DNA of 64,000 bases from Bradyrhizobium forestalis (GTDB taxonomy: Bacteria > Pseudomonadota > Alphaproteobacteria > Rhizobiales > Xanthobacteraceae), in the NCBI RefSeq assembly GCF_002795245.1, contig NZ_PGVG01000003.1, forward strand, positions 331,321 through 395,320. The letters are read 5' to 3'. A program made the position numbers and the translations under genes. Shown piece after piece: positions 27,550 through 35,167 of the stretch (positions within the stretch are counted from its first letter, which is position 1; each line of letters opens with the position of its first letter). The notes beneath the pieces are model-generated. The model made no database searches. It was not told the DNA's origin and saw only the letters and a list, made by a program, of their open reading frames with translations.

Positions 27550-29268
27550 ATGAATCGGCCATTCAACATGCCGGACGAGTTTGTCGACGGATTGATGAAG
27601 GCGGGGGGCAGCCTGTGGCGCTCTCTGGGCGGAGCAGCGAATGGCGAGCGTGATGGCGCGGTGCTCGGCTCGCCCCTGGATTCATCGGCGCGCATCGCCC
27701 AGTTGCAGGCGGACTATCTGAAGGGCTTGTACCAGCTTTCGGAGCACATCATCAAATCCTCGGCAGGCGGGCAGGGCGAGGCGGCCGTCGAAACTTCGCG
27801 TGGCGACCGCCGGTTCAATGCCACCGAGTGGCGGGACAATTCGCTCTGCAGCACACTGAAGCAATACTACCTGCTGAACTCACGCTATTGCATCGAGTTC
27901 GTCGAAGCGCTGGATCTGGACGAGAAGGAAAAGCACCGGCTGCGTTTCTTCACGCGTCAGTTCGTCGAGGCGATGAGCCCGACGAATTTCGTCGCCACCA
28001 ATCCCGACGTCATCAAGCTCGCGACCGATACCGAAGGCCAAAGCCTCAAGGCTGGGCTCGACAATCTGATGACGGATCTGAGCAAGGGCAATTTGACGAT
28101 CACGGACGAGGCCGCATTCGAGGTCGGAAAGGACGTCGCAACATCCAAAGGCGCGGTCGTGTTCGAGAACGAGCTGTTTCAGCTCATTCAATACGAACCG
28201 GCCACCGAGCAGGTGGCTGCCCGGCCCCTGCTGATCGTGCCGCCCTGCATCAACAAGTTTTACATCCTGGACCTGCAGCCAGCCAATTCCTTCGTCCGGT
28301 TTGCAGTTGAACACGGCCTGACGGTGTTCGTGGTGTCCTGGCGCAATCCGGACGCGTCTTGCGGGCACTTTGGGTGGGATGACTATGTCGAACATGGTGC
28401 GATGCGCGCCATCGAGATCGTTCGATCGATCTCGGGTGCCGACAAGATCAATGTCGTCGGCTGGTGTGTCGGAGGAACCATCCTGTCGTCGGCGCTCGCG
28501 ATCCTGCGGACGCGCGGTGACCAATCGGTCGCCAGCGTCACCTTGCTGACCACTATGCTCGATTTCCGTGAGCCAGGCGATCTCGGCGTGTTCGTGGACG
28601 AAGAGAGCGTGCGACAACGCGAGCAGACGATCGGCAATGGCGGTATCTACCGCGGCGCAGAGCTGGGATTCGTCTTCCAGACCCTGCGTTCGAAAGAATT
28701 GATATGGCCGAACGTGATCAACCATTATCTGAAGGGAAAGCCGCCCGAGCGCTTCGATCTCCTGTTCTGGAACGCGGATGTCACCAATCTACCAGGGCCC
28801 ATGTATTGCTGGTACATCCGCAATATGTATCTGGAGAACAATCTGCGGCACCCCGGTAGATTGACGATGTGCGGTACACCGGTCGATTTGGGGCAGGTCG
28901 ACGTGCCGGCCTACGTTCTGGCGACCGTCGAGGATCACATCGTGCCATGGCGATCCGCCTATCGCACGACAAGCCTGTTCCGCGGCGATACCCGGTTTGT
29001 ACTCGGCGCGAGCGGGCATATCGCCGGCGTGATCAACCCGGCATCAAAGAACAAGCGGAGCTATTGGGTTTCGGACGAGCGCTGCGAGGATCCGGCAGCA
29101 TGGCTGGCGGATGCGGAAGAGAAGCCGGGCAGTTGGTGGAACGACTGGATCGCCTGGCTCAAGCCTCAGGCGGAGGAACATCGACCGGCACGCGCGCAAC
29201 TCGGCAGCAACCTTTATCCCCCGGGCGAACCGGCGCCCGGTCGATACGTGAAAGCAAAGGCCAACTGA
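27550..29268 (+). CDS. phaC: Class I poly(3-hydroxyalkanoate) synthase
   Basis: Polymerises (R)-3-hydroxybutyryl-CoA into polyhydroxybutyrate (572 aa). The lipase-like box GWCVGGT carries catalytic Cys306; the acid is in VEDHIVPW and the catalytic His in GASGHIAGV. The N-terminal PhaC domain is complete (about residues 90-260). The ATG at 27550 is preferred; an in-frame TTG at 27532 lacks a good ribosome site. It follows the response-regulator gene by 121 bp, so it may have its own promoter, but it is the terminal step of the malate-to-polymer route encoded upstream. Confidence 0.95.
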   Translation: MNRPFNMPDEFVDGLMKAGGSLWRSLGGAANGERDGAVLGSPLDSSARIAQLQADYLKGLYQLSEHIIKSSAGGQGEAAVETSRGDRRFNATEWRDNSLCSTLKQYYLLNSRYCIEFVEALDLDEKEKHRLRFFTRQFVEAMSPTNFVATNPDVIKLATDTEGQSLKAGLDNLMTDLSKGNLTITDEAAFEVGKDVATSKGAVVFENELFQLIQYEPATEQVAARPLLIVPPCINKFYILDLQPANSFVRFAVEHGLTVFVVSWRNPDASCGHFGWDDYVEHGAMRAIEIVRSISGADKINVVGWCVGGTILSSALAILRTRGDQSVASVTLLTTMLDFREPGDLGVFVDEESVRQREQTIGNGGIYRGAELGFVFQTLRSKELIWPNVINHYLKGKPPERFDLLFWNADVTNLPGPMYCWYIRNMYLENNLRHPGRLTMCGTPVDLGQVDVPAYVLATVEDHIVPWRSAYRTTSLFRGDTRFVLGASGHIAGVINPASKNKRSYWVSDERCEDPAAWLADAEEKPGSWWNDWIAWLKPQAEEHRPARAQLGSNLYPPGEPAPGRYVKAKAN

Positions 29269-29597
29269 CGACGCGGCTCTTGGATGGTTCAGGCAAAGGC
29301 GTGACTTAGTTTAGCCGTTTCTTGCGCTGGAAATCCCGCCCAAAGGACCATCAGACTCCCGCTTCGATGATCAAGTCGACTGCTCGCGTGCTGCTTCAGC
29401 CTCCGGGGCACCAGCTAAAAGTGGCGGAAGCGATGACTCTGGATGGTGTGAGGATCGGACACCATCTGCGCCCGCTAGAGCGGACCGCTCGGTCAACATC
29501 GTAGTCAGTACAGAGGACCGACGCGCGAAGTTGCCAGCATCATCGACGCGTGTCCTCAGCGTATCGTGAGGCGAATCATGGCTCGACCGGGGCGGCT

Positions 29598-29662
29598 CTT
29601 GGCGCCAAGGGGCCACCCCGGACGTGATTAGCCGCCGGTCGCGAAGCTCTGCGTCGCTTCGC
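29598..29662. repeat. Palindrome and adjacent hairpin
   Basis: CTTGGCGCCAAG (29598-29609) is a perfect 12-bp palindrome. GCGAAGC (29641-29647) and GCTTCGC (29656-29662) form a 7-bp stem with an 8-nt loop. They lie about 330-390 bp after the phaC stop, too far for a simple terminator; no function is assigned. Confidence 0.35.
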
Positions 29663-29927
29663 TGCATAATGGATCCGCTCTTCCGATAGGCGTGTGCTGG
29701 CCAGGCGAGGGCTCTATCATTCCGAAAAGAGAAACCCCATTGCGGCTTCAATGCACCTCTATCGACCCAATTGTCGGAATGACTGTCGATTCCGATAACG
29801 AATCATACGCCTCTTAATCAGCGGGTTTACGGGCATGCTAGGGGCCAGCCTAAAAATGGACGGGCAACTCGCTTGAAGGTCAATCAAGAAGGCCCACTAT
29901 TCGGTCGCGAGTGTACGCGACGTGCGA

Positions 29928-29957
29928 GTTATACTCAGTCCGCGAAGTGAGTATAAC
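29928..29957. repeat. Perfect 10-bp inverted repeat
   Basis: GTTATACTCA (29928-29937) and TGAGTATAAC (29948-29957) are exact reverse complements separated by 10 bases. The AT-rich arms stand out against the GC-rich genome. It may be a regulator binding site or a stable hairpin; no gene starts nearby. Confidence 0.45.
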
Positions 29958-30010
29958 GTCAGTTGAACGCAGCGTTGGATCCCACCGACCTTTCAGACGC
30001 ACGTCTTGCG

Positions 30011-30345
30011 GGTGGCGTGTGCACACGGCTCCGCGTGTGCGCGACGTGTGCACTGAGAATCCGAAAGCGCGATTTTCGCTTCCAATCGGGACCTGAATGA
30101 GCCTAGAAGAACCAAGCTGCGGAAGCGTGGTCGAGGCAAGTTTCTTAGTCGGTCCAATAACATATAGGATCGATCGGAGCTAAAATAGCTTAGCAATATG
30201 AATGGCTTACGCTGGAAATTTTCCACCGCGCCCATGATGGATTGGAACGAGAGTTAAGGTAATTCAAATACTTAGAGGGTAGTGTGTGCACGACCTGTGC
30301 ACCGAGAGAGCAAGAAAAATCTTGCGACAGCCAACGAGGAGCAAG
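30011..30345. repeat. Dispersed intergenic repeat, copy A
   Basis: This stretch of about 330 bp aligns by eye with about 57745-58068 at roughly three-quarters identity with few gaps. Highly conserved parts are the segment at 30043-30086 (GACGTGTGCACTGA, then GATTTTCGCTTCCAAT), the segment at 30150-30175 and the segment at 30228-30256 (GCGCCCATGATGGATTGGA). The motif GACSTGTGCAC occurs near both ends, at 30043 and 30292, 249 bp apart; in copy B the spacing is 250 bp. A GCACACG/CGTGTGC stem lies at the left edge. It has no convincing coding frame and no terminal inverted repeats or target duplications that I can see. Confidence 0.7.
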
Positions 30346-30583
30346 CCTTCTGAAGCGGATGGGGTCGACCTTCAGTGGTGCAATTGCAAGGCAAAGTTTT
30401 CGAGGATGACCGCAGACTAGTGCGAGTGCTGACGAGCAACCTCAGTTCTCGAAGATGAAAATTGTCACTCAATCGCCACTTAATCGCATGGTCGTGCTGA
30501 TCGATCCGAGATCAAATCGTTCCTAGGGTATGGGCTGGTCGCGTTCCCCGCGACTAACGAGTATAGCGGGCGGATGCTGTTCT

Positions 30584-30609
30584 CCCATCAACGGCAGTTG
30601 TTGATAGGG
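30584..30609 (-). terminator. Possible terminator-like hairpin downstream of solute-binding protein gene
   Basis: CCCATCAAC pairs with GTTGATaGGG (one bulged A) around a 7-nt loop, 44 bp beyond the stop of the minus-strand gene at 30653. There is no clear U-run after it, so the assignment is weak. Confidence 0.3.
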
Positions 30610-30652
30610 TCGATCGTATATGCGCGGCCACACATGAGGCAGCGCAAGCTTG

Positions 30653-31489
30653 TTAATTCGTCGGCCCGTCGCCGCGAATGGCGAACGTCGTGGCCTTCAG
30701 CTTGGTCATGCCGAACTTGTCGAACAACTTGTCATAGGTGCCGTCGGCGCGGATCGCAGTGAGGGCATCGGCGGCGGCCTGCGCGAGCTGCTTGTCGCGA
30801 AAGGCGAAGGTGATGTCGGTGCCGGCGATGTCGCGGACCCAGATCTTTGCGATGCCCTTCTGCTCGAGCGAGTTGGCGGTCTCGTTGATGTTGAGCGCGG
30901 CCTCGAGCTGGCCGGCGCGCAGCGCCGCCGAAGTGGCGGTGACGGTGGTGAAGGTGCGCAGCTCGATCGGCTTGAGGCCCTTGGCCTCCATCGCGGTGCT
31001 GAACTCGCGCGCCTTGCGCTCGGTGTAGGTCGCCGATTCCACGCCGACGACGCGGCCGGCGAGATCCTCGAACTTTTCGAGCTTCAGGCTGGAGGAGGGA
31101 TCGGTGTAGATGCTGATCGCCTGCTGCGCATAAGGCACGAGGTAGAGCATCTTCGAGCGCTCCTCGGTCCAGAACAGGCCGGTGTTGATGGCATCGAACC
31201 GCCCCGAGCGCAGCGCCGGGATCATCGGCGGGAAGTCCATGCGCAGGAACACCGGCTCGACGCAGATGCGCTTGGCGATCTCGCGGGCGAGCTCGACATT
31301 GAGCCCCTGCAGCTCGCCCTTGTCGTCGACGAATTGCTGCGGCGGCAGCGTCGGGTTGATCGACATCTGCCATTTCGGCGCCTCGATCAGGCTCGACGCC
31401 GGAACCTTCGGCGTGCAGGTTTGGGCACCGGCGGCCTGCGTCAGGCCGGCCAGAAGAACGAGGGCGGAGAAGATTTTGGGAAATCGCAT
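30653..31489 (-). CDS. Polar amino acid-type ABC transporter substrate-binding protein (family 3), orphan
   Basis: Periplasmic binding protein (278 aa). It has a signal peptide of about 22 residues (MRFPKIFSALVLLAGLTQAAGA|Q), then the family-3 core: NPTLPPQQFVDDKGELQGLNVEL, MDFPPMIPALRSGRFDAINTGLFWTEERS. The ATG at 31489 begins the signal peptide; a longer frame to 31564 adds a basic, implausible head. It is closely similar throughout to the protein at 43041-43877, which has the same length. No permease or ATPase gene accompanies it, so it may feed the transporter at 43897-45416. It is the last gene of the LacI-headed minus-strand operon. Confidence 0.88.
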   Translation of the reverse strand: MRFPKIFSALVLLAGLTQAAGAQTCTPKVPASSLIEAPKWQMSINPTLPPQQFVDDKGELQGLNVELAREIAKRICVEPVFLRMDFPPMIPALRSGRFDAINTGLFWTEERSKMLYLVPYAQQAISIYTDPSSSLKLEKFEDLAGRVVGVESATYTERKAREFSTAMEAKGLKPIELRTFTTVTATSAALRAGQLEAALNINETANSLEQKGIAKIWVRDIAGTDITFAFRDKQLAQAAADALTAIRADGTYDKLFDKFGMTKLKATTFAIRGDGPTN

Positions 31490-31560
31490 CTGAATACTCC
31501 GATCAAATCGTGGGTGGCAGAGGAGCCGTTCTCCGGTCCGAAGTCTTCTTCGTTGTCTCG

Positions 31561-32043
31561 TCATGTGACCGCCGCAGCACCGGCTTGCCGGGTCAGGATC
31601 AGCGAGATGTGGCGGGCCGCGGTCACCACCTCGTCGCGCTGGTTGAGGAGGTCGAGCGTCTCGACGACGATGCCGCGCGCGGGGTTTTTGGTCGGCCGCT
31701 TCTCGACGAATCGGAAGCGCACCCGCAAGCTATCGCCGGCGACGATGGGACCCTTGAATTTGACCTCGTCCCAGCCTAGCGAGGCGACCGAGGTCTCCTC
31801 GTACAGCTTCAGCTCCGACTTCAGTCCTTCCATCAGGGACAGGCCGAACAGGCCATGGCCAATCACCGCGGGAAAGCCGCGGGAGCGCGCATAGGCGCCA
31901 TCGACATGGAGCGGATGATGGTCGCGCGTGACGTCGGCGAAGACTGCGATGTCGGCCTCCGTCACGGTGTGCACGGCGGTCTCGAACTCCGCGCCGAGCG
32001 CGATGTCCTCGTAGCGGAGATTGATCGGGGCGCTCGTGTCCAT
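31561..32043 (-). CDS. MaoC-like dehydratase (hot-dog fold)
   Basis: A 160-residue (R)-specific enoyl-CoA hydratase-like protein. The MaoC active-site pattern is present: Asp in ADVTRDHHPLHVD with His (hydratase motif of the form D-x4-H), followed by FPAVIGHGLFGLSLMEGL. It would hydrate an unsaturated acyl-CoA made by the acyl-CoA dehydrogenase encoded upstream in the same operon. It starts 9 bp after the CoA-transferase stop. The substrate chain is unknown. Confidence 0.87.
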   Translation of the reverse strand: MDTSAPINLRYEDIALGAEFETAVHTVTEADIAVFADVTRDHHPLHVDGAYARSRGFPAVIGHGLFGLSLMEGLKSELKLYEETSVASLGWDEVKFKGPIVAGDSLRVRFRFVEKRPTKNPARGIVVETLDLLNQRDEVVTAARHISLILTRQAGAAAVT

Positions 32044-32052
32044 GGTGATCCC

Positions 32053-33636
32053 TCAGGCGACTTTGCGTGGCCGCGCCGGGAGGGCCCTAAAACTCTGCGC
32101 GATGCCCATCGGCCCGGAGCGGAAGATGCGCGGGTCCATGTCTTTCAGTTGCGGGCTGATGCGTGGACGAAAGCCCATATTGGCGAGAATGTCCTCTTCC
32201 AGCCGCACGCCGGGCGCGATCTCGGTCAGCGTCACGTGGCCGCTCTCCAGCTCGAATACGGCGCGCTCGGTGATGTAGCTGACATGCTGGCCGCGCTGCG
32301 CGGCAAGCGAGGCGCTGAAGCTGATCTGGCCGACCTCAGGGACGAACTTGTGGAAGGCGCCGTCGCGCCGGATCGCGAGGCGGCCGTTCTCGACACCGAT
32401 GTCGAACTTGCCGCCGGTCATGGTGCCGCTGAAGATCAGCCGCTTAGCATTCTGGGTGATGTCGATGAAGCCGCCGGAGCCGTCGCGGCGCTCGCCGAAG
32501 CGGGTGACGTTGACGTTGCCCGCCTCGTCCACCTCGGCGAAGGAGAGGAAGGCGCAGGAGAGGCCGCCGCCGTCATAGAAGTCGAACTGATAGGCCTGGT
32601 CGAGAATGACGCGCGGATTGATCGCGGTGCCGAATTCGCGGGCATGACCCGGCACGCCGCCGACGACGCCGGATTCCACCGTCAGCGTGATCAAGTCGGA
32701 GATGCCTTCCTCGGCCGCGACATTGGGGATCATCGCGGAGATGCCGACGCCGAGATTGACGACGTCGCGCGGGCGCAATTCGAAGGCGGCGCGGCGGGTG
32801 ATCACCCGCCGCTCGGTGAGCGGATCGGGCGTGATCATCGCCTCTGGAACCCGCGTCTCGCCGCAGCGCGCGGGATCATAGGCGGTGCCGTAGGTCTGCA
32901 TCTGCTCGGGCTCGAGCACGACGTGGTCGATCAGGAAGCCCGGAATCTTGACCATCTGCGGATGGATCGAGCCGCGCTTCACGATGCGCTTGACCTGGCA
33001 GATCACGGTGCCGCCGGCATTGTGCACGGCCTGCGCGATCGACAGATCCTCGCGCGTCGTGCCCTCGTGCTCCATGCTGATATAGCCGTCCTCGTCGGCC
33101 GAGGTCCCGCGGATGATGGCGACGTCGGGCGGGGCGGGGACGCGGTACAGCAGCCAGGACTGGCCGTGCAGCTCAAGCAGGTCGACCAGTGGCGCGGTGG
33201 TGCGCTTGTTCATGCGCCCGCCGTCCTGGCGCGGGTCCATGTAGGTGTTGAGGCCGACATGGGTGAGCACGCCGGGATGCTTCGCGGCCATGGCGCGGCA
33301 GAGCTGGCTCATCACGCCTTGCGGAAAATTGTAGGCGTCGATCAGCTCATCGCGGACGAGACGCATGAACGGCACCTGCAGCCCGAAATTGCCGCCGATC
33401 ACGCGCGCGATCAGGCCTTCATGGGCGAGATGGCAGAGGCCCTTCTCGGTCACGGCGCCGACGCCGGTGATGTTGATCAGCGTCAGATTGTGCGGGCCGT
33501 GACCGCCGAGGAAACGCTGCTCCAGTGCGTCGAGAATGGCTTCGGCAGCGCCGGTGCCGCCATTGCCGCCGACGATCAGCGTGTCAGTGTCGCGGATGAG
33601 ACCGGCGGCCTGTGCCGCTGTGATGATGCTCAGCAT
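32053..33636 (-). CDS. Acyl-CoA:acetate/propionate CoA-transferase-like protein, fused alpha/beta subunits (family I)
   Basis: A 527-residue single-chain CoA-transferase. The N-terminal half carries the alpha-type domain (DTLIVGGNGGTGAAEAILDAL) and the C-terminal half the beta-type domain. The probable catalytic Glu lies in TVESGVVGGVPG, as in family I enzymes such as propionate CoA-transferase. It would activate an organic acid by moving CoA from a donor such as acetyl-, propionyl- or succinyl-CoA. It lies 4 bp after the acyl-CoA dehydrogenase gene and 9 bp before maoC, matching activation-oxidation-hydration order. Confidence 0.88.
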   Translation of the reverse strand: MLSIITAAQAAGLIRDTDTLIVGGNGGTGAAEAILDALEQRFLGGHGPHNLTLINITGVGAVTEKGLCHLAHEGLIARVIGGNFGLQVPFMRLVRDELIDAYNFPQGVMSQLCRAMAAKHPGVLTHVGLNTYMDPRQDGGRMNKRTTAPLVDLLELHGQSWLLYRVPAPPDVAIIRGTSADEDGYISMEHEGTTREDLSIAQAVHNAGGTVICQVKRIVKRGSIHPQMVKIPGFLIDHVVLEPEQMQTYGTAYDPARCGETRVPEAMITPDPLTERRVITRRAAFELRPRDVVNLGVGISAMIPNVAAEEGISDLITLTVESGVVGGVPGHAREFGTAINPRVILDQAYQFDFYDGGGLSCAFLSFAEVDEAGNVNVTRFGERRDGSGGFIDITQNAKRLIFSGTMTGGKFDIGVENGRLAIRRDGAFHKFVPEVGQISFSASLAAQRGQHVSYITERAVFELESGHVTLTEIAPGVRLEEDILANMGFRPRISPQLKDMDPRIFRSGPMGIAQSFRALPARPRKVA

Positions 33637-33640
33637 GCCC

Positions 33641-34783
33641 TCACGCGGCCTCCTTCTCGACCTGGCGGGCGATGATCAGCCGCTGGATCTGGTTGGTGCC
33701 CTCGTAGATCTGAGCGAGGCGGACGTCGCGGAAGATGCGCTCGATCCGATACTCGCGCGAATAGCCGTTGCCGCCGTGGATCTGCAGCGCGTTGGAAACG
33801 TGCTTCATCGCCATGTCGGTCGTGAACAGCTTGGCCTGTGCCGCTTCCTTGGCGATCGGCTCGCCGGCATCGTGCAAGCGCGCGGCGTGGTGGATCAGCA
33901 GGCGTGCAGCCGCGATGTCGGTCGACATGTCCGCGAGCATGAACTGCACCGCCTGGTAGCCGATGATGGCCTGGCCGAACTGCTTGCGGTCCTTTGCGTA
34001 AGCCGTGGCATCCTCGAACGCGGCCTGGGCCATGCCTAGCGCCATCGAGGCCATCATCAGCCGGCTGAAGTTGAAATTGCTCATGGCCATCTTGAAGGCC
34101 CGGTTCTCCGGCCCCATTACGCTGTCGGCGGGCAGGCGCACGTCGGAGAAGGTGATCTGGCAGTCGTCGAGGCCGTGCATGCCGAGTAGCTCTTCGTTCT
34201 TGCCGCGCGCGATGCCGGGCAGGGCGCCGTCGACGAGAAGACAGGAGATGGCGCGGTGGCCCGCATCCGCGCCGGTGCGCGCGAACACCATGATGCGGTC
34301 GGCGACGCCGCCGAGCGTCACCCAGGCCTTGGTGCCGTTGAGCCGCCAGCCATTGCCCTCGCGCACCGCATTGGTGCGGATGCCAGCGACGTCGGAGCCG
34401 TGGTCGGGTTCGGAGACGGCGGTGGCGGGAATGATGTCGCCGCTCAGGATTTGTGGGATGAGCGCCTTGTGTGCCTCGGTGCCGTGATGATCGAAGAACA
34501 GCACGGCCTCGACCGGGATCGCGAAGGCGTTGGCGACCGCGCCGGAGCAGCGCGCCAGCTCCTCCATCGCGATGCAGGCCGCCATCGCATCGAGACCGGC
34601 GCCGCCGGCGCCTTCGCGCAGGCAGATGCCGAACAGGCCGAGATCGGCCATGCCCTTGTAGAGCGCGCGGTTGAAGCGGTCCTCGCGATCGATCGCCGCG
34701 GCGCGCGGCAGGATTTCTGCCTCCGCGAAGCGGCGGGCGGTCTCGCGCAGGGCCTTCTGGTCTTGGCTGTAGAAGCGGTCCAT
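33641..34783 (-). CDS. Acyl-CoA dehydrogenase
   Basis: FAD-dependent acyl-CoA dehydrogenase (380 aa). N-terminal helical domain, the mid-domain flavin motif TAVSEPDHGSDVAGIRTNAV, GWRLNGTKAWVTLG, and the C-terminal domain with the catalytic Glu in QIYEGTNQIQ. It introduces a trans-2 double bond into an acyl-CoA. It lies 12 bp after the tautomerase gene and 4 bp before the CoA-transferase gene in the LacI-headed operon. Confidence 0.93.
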   Translation of the reverse strand: MDRFYSQDQKALRETARRFAEAEILPRAAAIDREDRFNRALYKGMADLGLFGICLREGAGGAGLDAMAACIAMEELARCSGAVANAFAIPVEAVLFFDHHGTEAHKALIPQILSGDIIPATAVSEPDHGSDVAGIRTNAVREGNGWRLNGTKAWVTLGGVADRIMVFARTGADAGHRAISCLLVDGALPGIARGKNEELLGMHGLDDCQITFSDVRLPADSVMGPENRAFKMAMSNFNFSRLMMASMALGMAQAAFEDATAYAKDRKQFGQAIIGYQAVQFMLADMSTDIAAARLLIHHAARLHDAGEPIAKEAAQAKLFTTDMAMKHVSNALQIHGGNGYSREYRIERIFRDVRLAQIYEGTNQIQRLIIARQVEKEAA

Positions 34784-34795
34784 GGCGTGCTCCCG

Positions 34796-35164
34796 TCAGT
34801 CGCTGGCGAGCTTGGAATCGTGGGAGACTTCACTGCGGTCGCGGTCGAGGAAATAGACCGCGACGTCATCGCCCGGCACGCCATAGGCGCTGCATACGGC
34901 GCGGGTCAGCGCGATGGCGGCGGCGCGGCGCTCGGCCTCGCTGCGGCGGAAGGCGTGGACCTTGAGCAGGATGCGCTGGCCGGTGGCCTCCGCGCCAAAC
35001 CTGCCGGCATGGGCGTAGTCGTCCGGCGCAATGTTCAGGAAATAGAGTGTGACCGTATCAGCGGTGACGCCGAAGGCTGACATCAGGCCGTCGGTCACGG
35101 ACCGCGCCAGCGCGGCCTTGCGCTGGGCTGGAGCTTGCGGGGCGAGCACTTCGACATAGGGCAT
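34796..35164 (-). CDS. Tautomerase-superfamily protein with two fused domains
   Basis: A 122-residue protein starting MPYVEV, so after loss of Met it exposes Pro1, the catalytic base of the 4-oxalocrotonate tautomerase family. Two beta-alpha-beta units are recognisable: residues 1-55 (PAQRKAALARSVTDGLMSAFGV...TLYFLNI) and 63-115 (RRSEAERRAAAIALTRAVCSAYGV...AVYFLDRD). The second lacks the proline, as expected for fused or MIF-like members. Such enzymes isomerise keto-enol or dienol acids, or dehalogenate. It lies directly after lacI and before the acyl-CoA dehydrogenase gene, hinting at an unsaturated keto acid intermediate. Confidence 0.78.
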   Translation of the reverse strand: MPYVEVLAPQAPAQRKAALARSVTDGLMSAFGVTADTVTLYFLNIAPDDYAHAGRFGAEATGQRILLKVHAFRRSEAERRAAAIALTRAVCSAYGVPGDDVAVYFLDRDRSEVSHDSKLASD

Positions 35165-35167
35165 CGA

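Larger units (their letters stand above)
29269..30652. other. Structured non-coding spacer
   Basis: This is 1384 bp between two gene blocks, visibly less GC-rich than its surroundings, with no supportable gene. Short open frames (for example 29322-29504 and 29911-30096) match nothing I know. It holds a 12-bp palindrome (29598-29609), a hairpin (29641-29662), a perfect 10-bp inverted repeat (29928-29957), one copy of a dispersed repeat (about 30011-30345) and a hairpin near its end (30584-30609). Confidence 0.6.

Noticed and set aside
29873..29887. FixK/Fnr-like TTGA...TCAA sequence
   Set aside because: The half-sites are 3 or 7 bases apart rather than the 6 required for a FixK/Fnr box, and no gene follows within a useful distance.
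30650..31894. Plus-strand open frame of 414 codons
   Set aside because: Antisense to the solute-binding protein gene, whose signal peptide and family motifs are unmistakable.
31855..33675. Plus-strand open frame of 606 codons
   Set aside because: It lies antisense to the MaoC and CoA-transferase genes and has the low-complexity Ala/Asp/Arg composition of a shadow frame.
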